A DNA stretch of 62,309 nucleotides from Chitinophagales bacterium. Lineage in GTDB: Bacteria; Bacteroidota; Bacteroidia; Chitinophagales; Chitinophagaceae. Below the pieces are notes generated by a model. It was not told where the DNA came from. It searched no databases and worked only from the letters and a program-made list of their open reading frames with translations. Within the stretch, counting starts at the first letter, position 1. Each line of letters begins with the position of its first letter. This document shows positions 10,156 to 18,824 of this stretch, piece after piece. The stretch spans positions 1-62,309 of the forward strand of contig JAFLBN010000020.1 of NCBI GenBank assembly GCA_017303395.1, written 5' to 3'. A program made the translations under genes and the position numbers.

Positions 10156-10217
10156 TTTATACTGTGTTTACTAATAATTATTTAATGGTTCGCAATATAG
10201 GCATTTGCATGCTTTTA

Positions 10218-12056
10218 TTACTCAACCGTTACAGATTTTGCAAGGTTACGTGGCTGGTCAACATTGCAACCGCGAAGGATGGCAATATGATATGCCAGCA
10301 ATTGCAGTGGTACTATAGTTACCAGCGGTGAAAGTATTTCTTCCGTTTCAGGTACTTCTATAATATGGTCTGCAAGTGCGCGTATCTGCGTATCGCCTTT
10401 GTTTACAACGGCAATGATTTTACCCTTGCGTGCTTTCACCTCCTGTACGTTCGATACTATTTTCTCGTACGCACTATGGTTGGTAGCAAGGAAAACAACA
10501 GGCATTTCTTCATCTATCAGTGCGATAGGCCCGTGTTTCATTTCGGCAGCAGGGTAGCCCTCTGCGTGTATGTAAGATATTTCTTTCAGCTTCAGTGCCC
10601 CTTCTAGCGCTACAGGGAAATTGTAGCCACGTCCCAGATACAGGAAGTTGGTAGCATCTTTATAGATAGCAGCCAGTTCTTTTATCTGTGCATCCAGTTT
10701 CAGTGTTTCTTCTATCTTCTTAGGAATATTTTCCAGTTCGTAGAGTATCTCGCGCAGTTTAGAAGTAGATACTGTGCCTTTTTGCTGTGCTATTTGCAGT
10801 GCAATCAGCGTCAGCATACATATCTGTGTAGAGAATGCTTTTGTAGATGCTACACCTATTTCAGGGCCTGCGTGAGTGTAAGAACCTGCATGCGATGTGC
10901 GTGCTATAGAAGAGCCAATCACATTACATATGCCATATATCAGTGCTTGCCGTTCTTTTGCAAGTTCTATTGCTGCTAATGTATCAGCCGTTTCACCCGA
11001 TTGTGAGATGGCAATAACAACATCACTTTCGTTAATCACCGGGTTGCGATAACGGAATTCTGATGCGTATTCTACCTCTACCGGTACACGTGCCAGGTCT
11101 TCTATCAGGTATTCGCCAATAAGACCACTGTGCCATGATGTGCCACATGCAGTAACGAGGAAGCGCTTGGCATTGTCAATACGGTTGATGTATTCACTAA
11201 GGCCACCCAGTTTTATCCAGCCTTGCTGCGCATTCATGCGTCCGCGCAGGCTGTCTGCTATTGCTTTAGGTTGTTCGTATATTTCCTTCAGCATAAAGTG
11301 GTCAAAACCACCTTTTTCTATTGCTTCAAGACTCATTTCCAGCGTTTTGATTGCCGGAGATTTCTTGATATTACCCAGTGTTTTGATGGTAAAGCTACCA
11401 TCACGGTTTACCACACCATATTCCTGGTCGTCCAGATACACCACATTTTTAGTGTATTCAATGATAGGTGATGCGTCTGATGCAATAAAGAATTCATCAT
11501 CGCCTACGCCTATTACCAACGGGCTTCCTTTGCGGGCAGCTATCAGTTGGTTGGGGTTGTTTTTATCTATCACAACAATAGCGTATGCACCTACAACTTC
11601 GTTAAGTGCCACACGTACTGCATCCTCAAGTGTGCTTTTGTCTTGCTTCCATACTTCTTCTATCAGGTTTACCAATACTTCTGTATCTGTATCAGAGTTG
11701 AAAGTATATCCGCGTTTTTGCAGTTCTTCTTTGATGGCTGCATAGTTTTCTATAATACCATTGTGGATGATGGCAAGATTACCCGACTGAGACAGGTGCG
11801 GGTGTGCATTGCGGTCGTTTGGCTCGCCATGTGTAGCCCAGCGGGTATGGCCTATGCCTATTGTGGCATTCAGCTTCTGTCCGTCGGTTACTTTTTCAAG
11901 TTCGCTAACCTTGCCTGCTTTTTTATATACAGTCAGGTCGCCGTTCAGCAATGCAATGCCGGCACTGTCATAGCCCCTGTATTCTAGGCGTTTCAGCCCT
12001 TTCAATAATATAGGAAATGCCTCTTTAGTGCCTATGTATCCAACAATACCACACAT
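10218..12056 (-). CDS. glmS: Glutamine-fructose-6-phosphate aminotransferase (isomerizing)
   Basis: 612 residues, the normal length. It makes glucosamine 6-phosphate from fructose 6-phosphate and glutamine, the first step of UDP-GlcNAc, peptidoglycan and LPS supply. The N-terminal class II glutaminase domain starts MCGIVGYIG with nucleophile Cys2 and has HTRWATHGEP near residue 75. Two SIS sugar-isomerase domains follow (TACGTSWHSGL, SQSGETADTLAAIELAKE, then AEGYPAAEMKHGPIALI), and the C-terminus is DQPRNLAKSVTVE as in the family. It starts 13 nt after the DUF4270 gene, so the two are cotranscribed. No glmS ribozyme-like leader is possible in so short a gap. Confidence 0.98.
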   Translation of the reverse strand: MCGIVGYIGTKEAFPILLKGLKRLEYRGYDSAGIALLNGDLTVYKKAGKVSELEKVTDGQKLNATIGIGHTRWATHGEPNDRNAHPHLSQSGNLAIIHNGIIENYAAIKEELQKRGYTFNSDTDTEVLVNLIEEVWKQDKSTLEDAVRVALNEVVGAYAIVVIDKNNPNQLIAARKGSPLVIGVGDDEFFIASDASPIIEYTKNVVYLDDQEYGVVNRDGSFTIKTLGNIKKSPAIKTLEMSLEAIEKGGFDHFMLKEIYEQPKAIADSLRGRMNAQQGWIKLGGLSEYINRIDNAKRFLVTACGTSWHSGLIGEYLIEDLARVPVEVEYASEFRYRNPVINESDVVIAISQSGETADTLAAIELAKERQALIYGICNVIGSSIARTSHAGSYTHAGPEIGVASTKAFSTQICMLTLIALQIAQQKGTVSTSKLREILYELENIPKKIEETLKLDAQIKELAAIYKDATNFLYLGRGYNFPVALEGALKLKEISYIHAEGYPAAEMKHGPIALIDEEMPVVFLATNHSAYEKIVSNVQEVKARKGKIIAVVNKGDTQIRALADHIIEVPETEEILSPLVTIVPLQLLAYHIAILRGCNVDQPRNLAKSVTVE

Positions 12057-12069
12057 AGTAGTACAATGT

Positions 12070-13467
12070 TTATTTTACTTGAGAATAAGTTATGTTCAAT
12101 CGTATTTTGTAAGCACTGTGTTTACCACCTGCTATCAGCCTGTAGGCAGCAGGGTACGTCACCGTACCATTAATACGTAAATGTAATTCATCTGCCTGAT
12201 TGATAATAGCTTTCTGCACTTCTCTTGGTATGTTTATATACCATTGAGAAACGGTAATGCCATTGACGCTAACAGAGCGTTTTACACCATCTATAAAGTC
12301 TAGCGGGCCAGATTCTCCCGAAGGGTAAAGGTCTTGTATTGTATAAGCTTTGCCGCTTGCATCTACACCCACAGGGAATATTTTGGTAGGCTCAATCATT
12401 TTGTCAGCATCAGGGTCGCCTGCAAGGCTTACGCGTGTTATAACAAGTTGTGCTTTATTGATGATAGCTTTCGGTAAATATTTGATGTAAGGTATCCTGA
12501 CATCGAACGCTGCGCCGGGTTCATTTTGTAGCAATATGATAGAATCAGACTTTTGCCCCGTGAGACCTTTTACGTACTGATAGGCAGGGTAGCCATTATA
12601 ATTGCGTGTAATGCGGTTAAAGTGTGCACAATCGCCGGTAGTATAGTTCAGGAAGTTTGTCGAAACTTTATCTGGTGATGTATTGCCATTCTCGTTGTAG
12701 TAAAATGCAATACTGGCTCTTGAGTAGTCTGCAGAACCTGAAAGGTAGAAATAAGGTATTGTTTTGATGATGTTGTTATTAGTGTCCTTAGCCACTATGT
12801 ATATGCCTTTCATTGCAGATATAAACTCCGCAGTATTATTGGCGTTTTTAGCTATCGTCAGCAGTTCATTCATGAAGGCTGTTTTCAGCTTCAGGCGCAG
12901 ATGCGGAGCCCTGTTGCTACCACCAACTTTTACAGAATCTCTCAGTCTGTAAAGATTGATGCTGTTAGATTCATTCAGCTGATTGCTCCAATCTACAGCC
13001 TTATATTGTTTGCTATAGTATGCCGTGTCTTTACTCATGTCTTCTGTAACACGGTATACTGCAAATTCTTCAATTGCGCTCTGGTTGGTGGTATCGCCCC
13101 AACTAAAGCCTGTATATGGAAGTATCAGTACTGCTGAGTCTGGTGTAGATGGCAAGGAGAGGTTGGCTGCTGTAGGTACCAGTTGCATATAAATGCCCAG
13201 ATTGGTTCTGCCAAAGAAGGCATCGTTACTGGTACCTAGTCCGTGAATGACATTGGTACTTGTTGGTGTGAAACCAGTAGCCAGAGAGTCGTCCTCTACA
13301 GTTGTGGCATATACGGTTAAAGTATCGCCAATGGCGTTCGAAAAAATATTATCTGAAGCGGGTGCTATACCTGCTTTCAATATAGTATCCTCTTTGCAGC
13401 CTGTAGTACTGATGGCAATGCCCGATACCAATACTGCAGTTGCAAGATTCAATAAATTGTTTTTCAA
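12070..13467 (-). CDS. DUF4270 family lipoprotein
   Basis: 465 residues. The leader ends in a lipobox (STTGC, Cys24), so the protein should be lipid-anchored in the envelope. The body is beta-rich and matches my recollection of the Bacteroidota DUF4270 family (N-terminal IGDTLTVYATTVEDDSL, mid-protein GDCAHFNRITRNYNG, C-terminal LHLRINGTVTYPAAYRLIAGG). Function of the family is not established to my knowledge. The start codon is TTG; no ATG gives a leader, and the TTG places the signal peptide correctly. It sits 38 nt after the GT5-like gene and 13 nt before glmS. That conserved-looking order suggests a link to carbohydrate or envelope metabolism, which is inference. Confidence 0.8.
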   Translation of the reverse strand: MKNNLLNLATAVLVSGIAISTTGCKEDTILKAGIAPASDNIFSNAIGDTLTVYATTVEDDSLATGFTPTSTNVIHGLGTSNDAFFGRTNLGIYMQLVPTAANLSLPSTPDSAVLILPYTGFSWGDTTNQSAIEEFAVYRVTEDMSKDTAYYSKQYKAVDWSNQLNESNSINLYRLRDSVKVGGSNRAPHLRLKLKTAFMNELLTIAKNANNTAEFISAMKGIYIVAKDTNNNIIKTIPYFYLSGSADYSRASIAFYYNENGNTSPDKVSTNFLNYTTGDCAHFNRITRNYNGYPAYQYVKGLTGQKSDSIILLQNEPGAAFDVRIPYIKYLPKAIINKAQLVITRVSLAGDPDADKMIEPTKIFPVGVDASGKAYTIQDLYPSGESGPLDFIDGVKRSVSVNGITVSQWYINIPREVQKAIINQADELHLRINGTVTYPAAYRLIAGGKHSAYKIRLNITYSQVK

Positions 13468-13505
13468 CTTGGTAGTTATTTTCAGCGAAAGTGATAAAAG
13501 AAATA

Positions 13506-14330
13506 CTAAGACTCTGTTAAGCTTTTATACAAATCCAGCAGAGAGCTTACATCCTCTTTCCAGCTTTCTTCATATTTCACCACTTTTTTGTAACGGCTTG
13601 GTTTCACTTCATCTGCTATTGCACTGTCAAGTGTTTCTGAACCATGTACTACTACATCGGCATATTTGCTGCCGCCAAGCGTCAGTGCCAGGTTGGTACC
13701 GTCTTTGAATATATCCAGATCTTTTTCTTTAATATCTGCGCTTACCAGTGCTTTTTTCACAAAGCTTGGGTGCAGTTGCTCTGCAAACTGATTGTCCTGC
13801 GCCGTATATACAACTTTAGAATAGCCGAAAACAGGCTCTTTCTTATATGCAGTTTTGAGGTATGCAGGTATCAGCGATGTCATCCAGCCATGGCAGTGGA
13901 TAACATGCGGAGGCCAGCCAAATTTCTTAACAGTTTCCAATGCGCTTTTGCAGAAGAATATCATACGTTCCGCATTGTCGTCAAAGAAAGTATCGTTGTC
14001 GTCGCGAAATACGTGCTTGCGTTTGAAATAATCATCATTATCCATAAAGTACACCTGCAGGCGTGCGTTTGGCAATGATGCAACTTTGATTATCAACGGA
14101 TAATCGTCTTTATCTATAATAACGTTGATGCCCGAAAGGCGTACTACTTCGTGCAGGCGGTGGCGGCGTTCGTTAATGAGGCCGAAACGAGGCATAATAA
14201 CACGTACCTCAAGGCCTGAATCGAAGGTTTTTACTGCCAGTTTGTTCAGTATATGAGCAAAATCTGTAAACTCAATGTAAGGTGATAGTTCGTTAGCTAC
14301 AATTAAAACACGTTTTTTCTCTGCAGACAT
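13506..14330 (-). CDS. Truncated GT5-type glycogen/starch synthase-like protein
   Basis: 274 residues from ATG 14330 (MSAEKKRVLIVANELSPY). It resembles only the N-terminal Rossmann domain of GT5 glycogen synthases: the IVANELSPY opening, VYFMDNDDYFKRKHVF, DDNAERMIFFCKSALETV and PHVIHCHGWMTSLIPAYLK all correspond to GT5 positions. The nucleotide-sugar KTGGL loop after the first strand is replaced by IEFTDFAHILNKL, and the entire C-terminal half of a normal 480-residue enzyme is missing. Classical ADP-glucose transferase activity is therefore doubtful; a regulatory or structural role is equally possible. It is the first gene of the minus-strand run with DUF4270, glmS and metK, and a good -7 box lies upstream. 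Confidence 0.75.
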   Translation of the reverse strand: MSAEKKRVLIVANELSPYIEFTDFAHILNKLAVKTFDSGLEVRVIMPRFGLINERRHRLHEVVRLSGINVIIDKDDYPLIIKVASLPNARLQVYFMDNDDYFKRKHVFRDDNDTFFDDNAERMIFFCKSALETVKKFGWPPHVIHCHGWMTSLIPAYLKTAYKKEPVFGYSKVVYTAQDNQFAEQLHPSFVKKALVSADIKEKDLDIFKDGTNLALTLGGSKYADVVVHGSETLDSAIADEVKPSRYKKVVKYEESWKEDVSSLLDLYKSLTES

Positions 14331-14384
14331 TCGGAATGTTAGATTAAAACAAGAAAAAAAATTAAACTTGCCGGAAATTGTCTG

Positions 14385-14392
14385 CAAAATTA
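14385..14392 (-). promoter_or_regulatory. -7 promoter element for the GT5-DUF4270-glmS-metK run
   Basis: On the minus strand TAATTTTG matches TAnnTTTG exactly, about 55 bp before the ATG at 14330. A minus-strand TTG (plus-strand CAA at 14409-14411) lies 16 bp further upstream, about one base short of the usual spacing. Confidence 0.5.
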
Positions 14393-14448
14393 CGAAAATA
14401 TTATATTCCAACCCCGACAAATAAACGGATAAGAGTAAAAATTACGGT

Positions 14449-15294
14449 ATGGTCATATTTAAAAAGGTTGCTGATATTCAGTCTTATATAGCTTCTCTGC
14501 GTGCAGAAAACAAGAAGATTGGTTTTGTGCCTACTATGGGAGCCCTGCATAATGGCCATATTTCGTTGGTAAAACAGGCTAAAACAGCCGCAGATATAGT
14601 TGTTTGCAGCATTTTTGTAAACCCTACACAGTTCAACGATAAGAAGGATTTCGAAAAATACCCTATTTCTGTAGAGGATGACGTAAAAATGCTTATAGAG
14701 GCTGAATGCGACATTCTATTGCTACCATCGGTAGATGAAATGTACCCTCACGGCACAGAAAAAATGCCTGTTTTCGATTTTGGCTACCTGGATACCATAT
14801 TGGAAGGGGAGAAACGCCCGGGTCATTTTAAAGGCGTAGGGCAGGTGGTAGCCCGCCTGTTGGATATAGTACGCCCCGATAAACTGTTTATGGGGCAGAA
14901 AGACTACCAGCAGTGTATGGTGGTGAAAAACCTGCTGGGGCAAATGGGCAGCCAAATTGAAATGATAATAAGCCCAACACAACGCGAGGCAGACGGACTG
15001 GCTATGAGCAGCCGCAATCGCCGCCTGACAGACCCGCAGCGTGCATTGGCATCTATTATATACCAGTGTCTGGTATCTATCAAAACAAAACAGACGGATA
15101 GCAATTTTGCCATCGTGCAGAAAGAGTGCATAGATCTGATGACCGCTAAAGGGTTTGAGGTAGAATATATCTCTCTGGCAGATGCTAACGACCTTACGCT
15201 GCTAAGCAACTACGAAGTTGCTCGCCCTATGGTCGCGCTGATAGCTGCCCGAATAGGCGAGATAAGGCTGATAGATAATATGCTGCTTCAGTAG
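14449..15294 (+). CDS. panC: Pantothenate synthetase
   Basis: 281 residues. It joins pantoate and beta-alanine using ATP in coenzyme A synthesis, in the cytoplasm. Signatures are FVPTMGALHNGHISLV (with the HxGH nucleotidyl-transfer motif), SIFVNPTQF, KRPGHFKGVGQVVARL and FMGQKDYQQ; AMSSRNRRL near residue 185 is the KMSKS-like loop. The ATG at 14449 sits about 120 bp from the divergent GT5-like gene. panD, often next to panC in this phylum, is not in the window. The stop is 1 nt from the convergent stop of the next gene. Confidence 0.97.
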   Translation: MVIFKKVADIQSYIASLRAENKKIGFVPTMGALHNGHISLVKQAKTAADIVVCSIFVNPTQFNDKKDFEKYPISVEDDVKMLIEAECDILLLPSVDEMYPHGTEKMPVFDFGYLDTILEGEKRPGHFKGVGQVVARLLDIVRPDKLFMGQKDYQQCMVVKNLLGQMGSQIEMIISPTQREADGLAMSSRNRRLTDPQRALASIIYQCLVSIKTKQTDSNFAIVQKECIDLMTAKGFEVEYISLADANDLTLLSNYEVARPMVALIAARIGEIRLIDNMLLQ

Positions 15295-15295
15295 T

Positions 15296-15898
15296 TTAGA
15301 AGGTGTAATTAAACCCCACACCGTTCCCCGTTACACAAACACCCTCCAGTAGTTTGTACCATTGCTTGTTTTTGTGTTGATGCAGTGCATACATAGTGCC
15401 ATCAAAAACCAACAGGAATATGCCCTGCATGGCAACAGACTTGCCATACCCACGCCAGCGGGCAGAATTGTCTAAGTCGTCTGCATAAGATATCAGTGCC
15501 ATGCCACTGCCAATGTAAATTACATCCAGCCCCGCATTTATCAGAAACAGGCGTTTCCCGCTTTCATATCTGTCAAGCATTTTGTCACAAGTCAAGGTTT
15601 GCCCCGCTTCTTTTCTGGCACCCATATAGCCCATACCGGCAATGCCCATGTTTACAGCACCCCACAATGCATTCATAGTATGGAAAGATTTCCATTCTTG
15701 ATCTGTGGATGCCAGGGCACCGGCTACACCACCAACTATATTGGCAGCACCCCACACACCGAGTATCGTCATGCCTGTTTTGTTGGTAGCAATACGTTTG
15801 TTATTCAGTTGTGCAAAAGCAGCATCATTTATCTTCAGGCTTTGTGCATTGCAATGCATTATGACAATGCTAAAAAGTATGGTAGCAACTATGCGCAT
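15296..15898 (-). CDS. Exported small membrane protein of unknown function
   Basis: 200 residues from ATG 15898; the longer open frame would add 25 residues before a good signal sequence (MRIVATILFSIVIMHCNAQ), so I reject it. After the leader come about four hydrophobic Gly/Ala-rich helices (GMTILGVWGAANIVGGVAGA, ALWGAVNMGIAGMGYMGA, FLINAGLDVIYIGSGMALIS, AMQGIFLLVFDGTMYAL) separated by short polar loops, one containing FHTMNALWG. This helix pattern resembles a Bacteroidota-restricted uncharacterised family (possibly DUF6992, from memory and unverified). It lies between panC (convergent, 1-nt gap) and pyk and follows the pyk terminator. No function can be proposed. Confidence 0.7.
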   Translation of the reverse strand: MRIVATILFSIVIMHCNAQSLKINDAAFAQLNNKRIATNKTGMTILGVWGAANIVGGVAGALASTDQEWKSFHTMNALWGAVNMGIAGMGYMGARKEAGQTLTCDKMLDRYESGKRLFLINAGLDVIYIGSGMALISYADDLDNSARWRGYGKSVAMQGIFLLVFDGTMYALHQHKNKQWYKLLEGVCVTGNGVGFNYTF

Positions 15899-15930
15899 AG
15901 TGGAAAGATTTAAGACTATAAACGAATGTA

Positions 15931-15961
15931 AACAAGAAAAGGTTGCCCATGGGCAACCTTT
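15931..15961 (-). terminator. Rho-independent terminator of pyk
   Basis: Perfect 11-bp stem AAAGGTTGCCC / GGGCAACCTTT. On the minus strand it is followed by TTCTTGTTT, 24 nt after the pyk stop. It separates pyk from the small membrane protein gene. Confidence 0.8.
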
Positions 15962-15984
15962 ATAATATCTCATTTATCAACTAG

Positions 15985-17406
15985 CTAGTCCACTTTTGTA
16001 ATCTTTAGCATATTGGTAGGGCCGTGGTCTATGATAGGCGTACTACCTGTATTTACAACAACATCGCCCATTTTTACCAGTCCTTTATCTTTCAGTATGG
16101 CCAGTTGGTCTTTGAAGATGGTGTCAAGGCTTTCTTCGTGTGCGTAGAAAAATGCCTGTACACCCCAGCTAAGGCTCAGCTGATTGACCAGAGTTTGTGT
16201 TTTGGTAAAGATGAACAGTGGAGAGCGCGGGCGAAAGCTGGATAGCATAAAGCCAGTATAGCCGCTCTGTGTCATCCCTATCAGCGCATTGGCATTGATG
16301 TCTTTTGCTATCTCGCAGGCATTGTAGCAAAGCGCATCGCTTAGGAAAGAAGGCGAATGTGGTTGTGGTACAAGGTTGCGGTTATATACTATCTCTTCTT
16401 TTTCTACCTCGCCTATTATGCTCACCATGGTTTTGATAACCAGTTCCGGGTATTTACCCATTGCAGTTTCGCCACTCAACATCACAGCATCAGCACCTTC
16501 CAGTACGGCGTTGGCAACGTCTGTTATCTCGCTACGGTTGGGGCGTGTACGGTCTATCATACTCTCCATCATCTGTGTGGCAATGATAACGGGTTTGGCC
16601 CTGTGTATACATTTGCGGATGATGTTTTTCTGAATCATTGGTATCTGCTCCAATGGCAGTTCTACACCCAGGTCGCCACGTGCTACCATTACAGCATCTG
16701 ATGCCAGTATGATTTCGCGCAGATGTTCCAGTGCCTCGGGCTTTTCTATTTTAGAAATGATTTTGGCAGGGCTGTTTTTAGAACGCAATATTTTACGCAG
16801 TTCATGTACGTCTTCCGGACGGCGAACAAAAGACAAGGCTACCCAGTCTATCTCCTGACCGATGATGAAGTCCAGATCTGCCAGGTCTTTTTCAGAAAGT
16901 GACGGCAGCGATATTTTTGTGTCTGGCAGGTTTACACCCTTGCGTGGCAGCAATGTGCCCGATGTCAGTACCTCTACCTGTACCTTATTATCATCTGTAA
17001 TAGCAGTAACCAGTACTTCTATCTTGCCATCGTCCAGCAATATTTTTTCGCCTATGCGCACATCTTTGTGAAAGGATGGGTAAGAGATGTAAACACCATC
17101 TTTATTGCCAAGACGTTTTTCGTTGGTAAAGAAGAAGGTATCGCCTTTTATCAGTTCCATTTCACCATTCTCTATATCACCTACGCGCAGTTTAGGTCCT
17201 TGCAGGTCGGCCAGAATGGCTATGTTGAAAGGAAAGTCTATGTTTATGCGGTGTATATGGTCTATTACTTCTTTGTGTTGTGCATGTGTGCCGTGCGAGA
17301 AGTTGAGTCTGAATACGTTAACACCGGCTTCTACCAGTGCCAGCAATTTTTCATAAGTGTTACAAGCCGGCCCTACGGTAGCAATAATCTTCGTTTTGTG
17401 CAGCAT
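15985..17406 (-). CDS. pyk: Pyruvate kinase
   Basis: 473 residues, full length. It makes pyruvate and ATP from phosphoenolpyruvate and ADP in the cytoplasm. The N-terminus TKIIATVGPACNTYEKL and VFRLNFSHGTHAQH are the PK opening; PAKIISKIEKPEAL, VMVARGDLGVELPLEQIP (catalytic loop with the Mg-binding Asp) and KPVIIATQMMESM with DVANAVLEGADAVMLSGETA are the barrel signatures. The C-terminal regulatory domain runs from about residue 345. It is a single transcription unit with an ATG start and a terminator. It has no C-terminal PEP-utiliser extension domain. Confidence 0.98.
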   Translation of the reverse strand: MLHKTKIIATVGPACNTYEKLLALVEAGVNVFRLNFSHGTHAQHKEVIDHIHRINIDFPFNIAILADLQGPKLRVGDIENGEMELIKGDTFFFTNEKRLGNKDGVYISYPSFHKDVRIGEKILLDDGKIEVLVTAITDDNKVQVEVLTSGTLLPRKGVNLPDTKISLPSLSEKDLADLDFIIGQEIDWVALSFVRRPEDVHELRKILRSKNSPAKIISKIEKPEALEHLREIILASDAVMVARGDLGVELPLEQIPMIQKNIIRKCIHRAKPVIIATQMMESMIDRTRPNRSEITDVANAVLEGADAVMLSGETAMGKYPELVIKTMVSIIGEVEKEEIVYNRNLVPQPHSPSFLSDALCYNACEIAKDINANALIGMTQSGYTGFMLSSFRPRSPLFIFTKTQTLVNQLSLSWGVQAFFYAHEESLDTIFKDQLAILKDKGLVKMGDVVVNTGSTPIIDHGPTNMLKITKVD

Positions 17407-17557
17407 TTATACTGTCTGTTGGTTATTTGTACAAATTTCAGTCTTTTAAACCACATTACCCATAGTACAACTGTTATGGTTTTGCAGTATTTTTCTATAA
17501 AAAGATATTTATTTTAATTTTTATAAGAGGCTTCTGTACTGCATTATATATACGATG

Positions 17558-17565
17558 TAATTTTG
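17558..17565 (+). promoter_or_regulatory. -7 promoter element for the lipoprotein/two-component operon
   Basis: TAATTTTG matches TAnnTTTG exactly, 64 bp before the lipoprotein ATG. A CCCG/CGGG mini-hairpin (around 17566-17581) lies at the start of the predicted leader RNA. Confidence 0.5.
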
Positions 17566-17629
17566 CCCGTTTTTACACGGGTGCAATTATCAAATGAGGG
17601 CAGTATCTTTCGGTAAAAGTTGAAAATTT

Positions 17630-18163
17630 ATGAATGCAACAAACAAAATGACTATTGCAGCCCTCATCGCTGCCGCATCGCTGACTGCCTGCCAGGGTGG
17701 TGGTGAAAATAAAGATGCAGCAAACAAACAAACTGAACCAATGGCTTTAGCTGCCTCGCCAGACAGCACAACACTGCCGGATACCTGCCTCACTTGTATT
17801 CCTGTAGATTCTGCTAACAAAATGATTAACAGCTACATTACCAGCCTGAATGGTAACAGTGGTAATGAGTACCTGTACTCGCTGATAGCAGATGCCGACG
17901 AACTGCGTGAATACCTGAATGCAAATGGTAGCGTAAAACATGTGAAGCTGATGTTTGCACATACATTGAGCTACATAAACAGCGGACATGGCGGAGAAAA
18001 CTGTAACACCAAAGCAGGAAAACTGACACTGATTATAGCAGGATATGACGCAAGTGGTAATTATGTGATTGGTACAAATGGGGTAATGGATAATTTATCT
18101 CCATGTCCAAATACTTGCCCAAGCACAGGCAGTGCATCTTCAAATATGCTACCTGCGAATTAG
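17630..18163 (+). CDS. Small lipoprotein upstream of a two-component system
   Basis: 177 residues with a lipobox SLTAC near residue 21, so probably lipid-anchored. After the lipid attachment a Gly/Lys-rich linker is followed by a globular part with several Cys residues (CLTCIP near residue 55, GGENCNT, CPNTCPS). The segment YSLIADADELREYL to KAGKLTLIIAGYDASGNY looks like a folded domain, and the tail is Ser/Pro-rich. I do not recognise the family. A second ATG at 17648 is possible and would keep the leader. One base separates its stop from the ATG of the 7-TM protein, so it heads a four-gene operon and may be a ligand or accessory component of that signalling module (inference). Confidence 0.7.
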   Translation: MNATNKMTIAALIAAASLTACQGGGENKDAANKQTEPMALAASPDSTTLPDTCLTCIPVDSANKMINSYITSLNGNSGNEYLYSLIADADELREYLNANGSVKHVKLMFAHTLSYINSGHGGENCNTKAGKLTLIIAGYDASGNYVIGTNGVMDNLSPCPNTCPSTGSASSNMLPAN

Positions 18164-18164
18164 T

Positions 18165-18824
18165 ATGAGCCATTACGAAATTAGATTGTTATTAGGGGGC
18201 TTAGCAATGAGTTTTGCTGTAGTAACAAGCATGCTAGTTCGTAAAGAGAAAAGTGTATCAATTAAGATATTAATGTTATTAATTGTATTAACATTATTAA
18301 ACGAAATAATTGCTACAATATATGCTTACAAAATCGGGAATAGTAATATTATTTATGGGTTTTATAATCCAATAGAGCTATTCCTGATTTGTTTATACTA
18401 CAATTATAGTATCGATAATTTTACTCAAGGACGTATTGGTATCGTTATAGGTACTTTTGGACTGTTAATTGGGTACGTAAATTATTTCATTATACAATCT
18501 CCATGGGAGCTGAATAACTTTTACCTGTTGTTTGAGTCTTTGGTTGTAGTATTTCTATGTTTGTATTCATTTTATCGTTTGCTTCTTTCAGATGATAATC
18601 TAATACTAACTAGATCTCCTCATTTTTGGGTTACTTCAAATTTTTTATTTTATTGGACAAGTACATTGTTTTTATGGGGGACTTATGGCTATCTGACTAA
18701 AACTGCTGGAATAGCAAATGATATTTTATTGAATGTTTTGCTGATTGTTAATATGATAACTTATCTAGGCTTTGGTTCAATATTTATTTTATACAATAAA
18801 ATGCAAACTGTAAATGGACGATAG
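18165..18824 (+). CDS. Seven-helix membrane protein, putative sensor partner of the histidine kinase
   Basis: 219 residues from ATG 18165; an upstream in-frame extension is rejected because it would overlap the lipoprotein. About seven hydrophobic helices can be traced, with few charged loops and ending in a short polar tail. There is no recognisable domain. The gene is visibly more A/T-rich than its neighbours (runs such as ATTAATGTTATTAATTG). Its 3' end overlaps the kinase start by 11 nt, and it begins 1 nt after the lipoprotein stop, so all four genes are translationally linked. Because the kinase has only one helix and no periplasmic sensor domain, I infer that this protein supplies membrane sensing. 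Confidence 0.65.
   Translation: MSHYEIRLLLGGLAMSFAVVTSMLVRKEKSVSIKILMLLIVLTLLNEIIATIYAYKIGNSNIIYGFYNPIELFLICLYYNYSIDNFTQGRIGIVIGTFGLLIGYVNYFIIQSPWELNNFYLLFESLVVVFLCLYSFYRLLLSDDNLILTRSPHFWVTSNFLFYWTSTLFLWGTYGYLTKTAGIANDILLNVLLIVNMITYLGFGSIFILYNKMQTVNGR

Noticed and set aside
10156-10217. Possible SAM riboswitch before metK
   Set aside because: The 62-nt gap is too short and shows no SAM-I, SAM-II or SMK-like conserved core.
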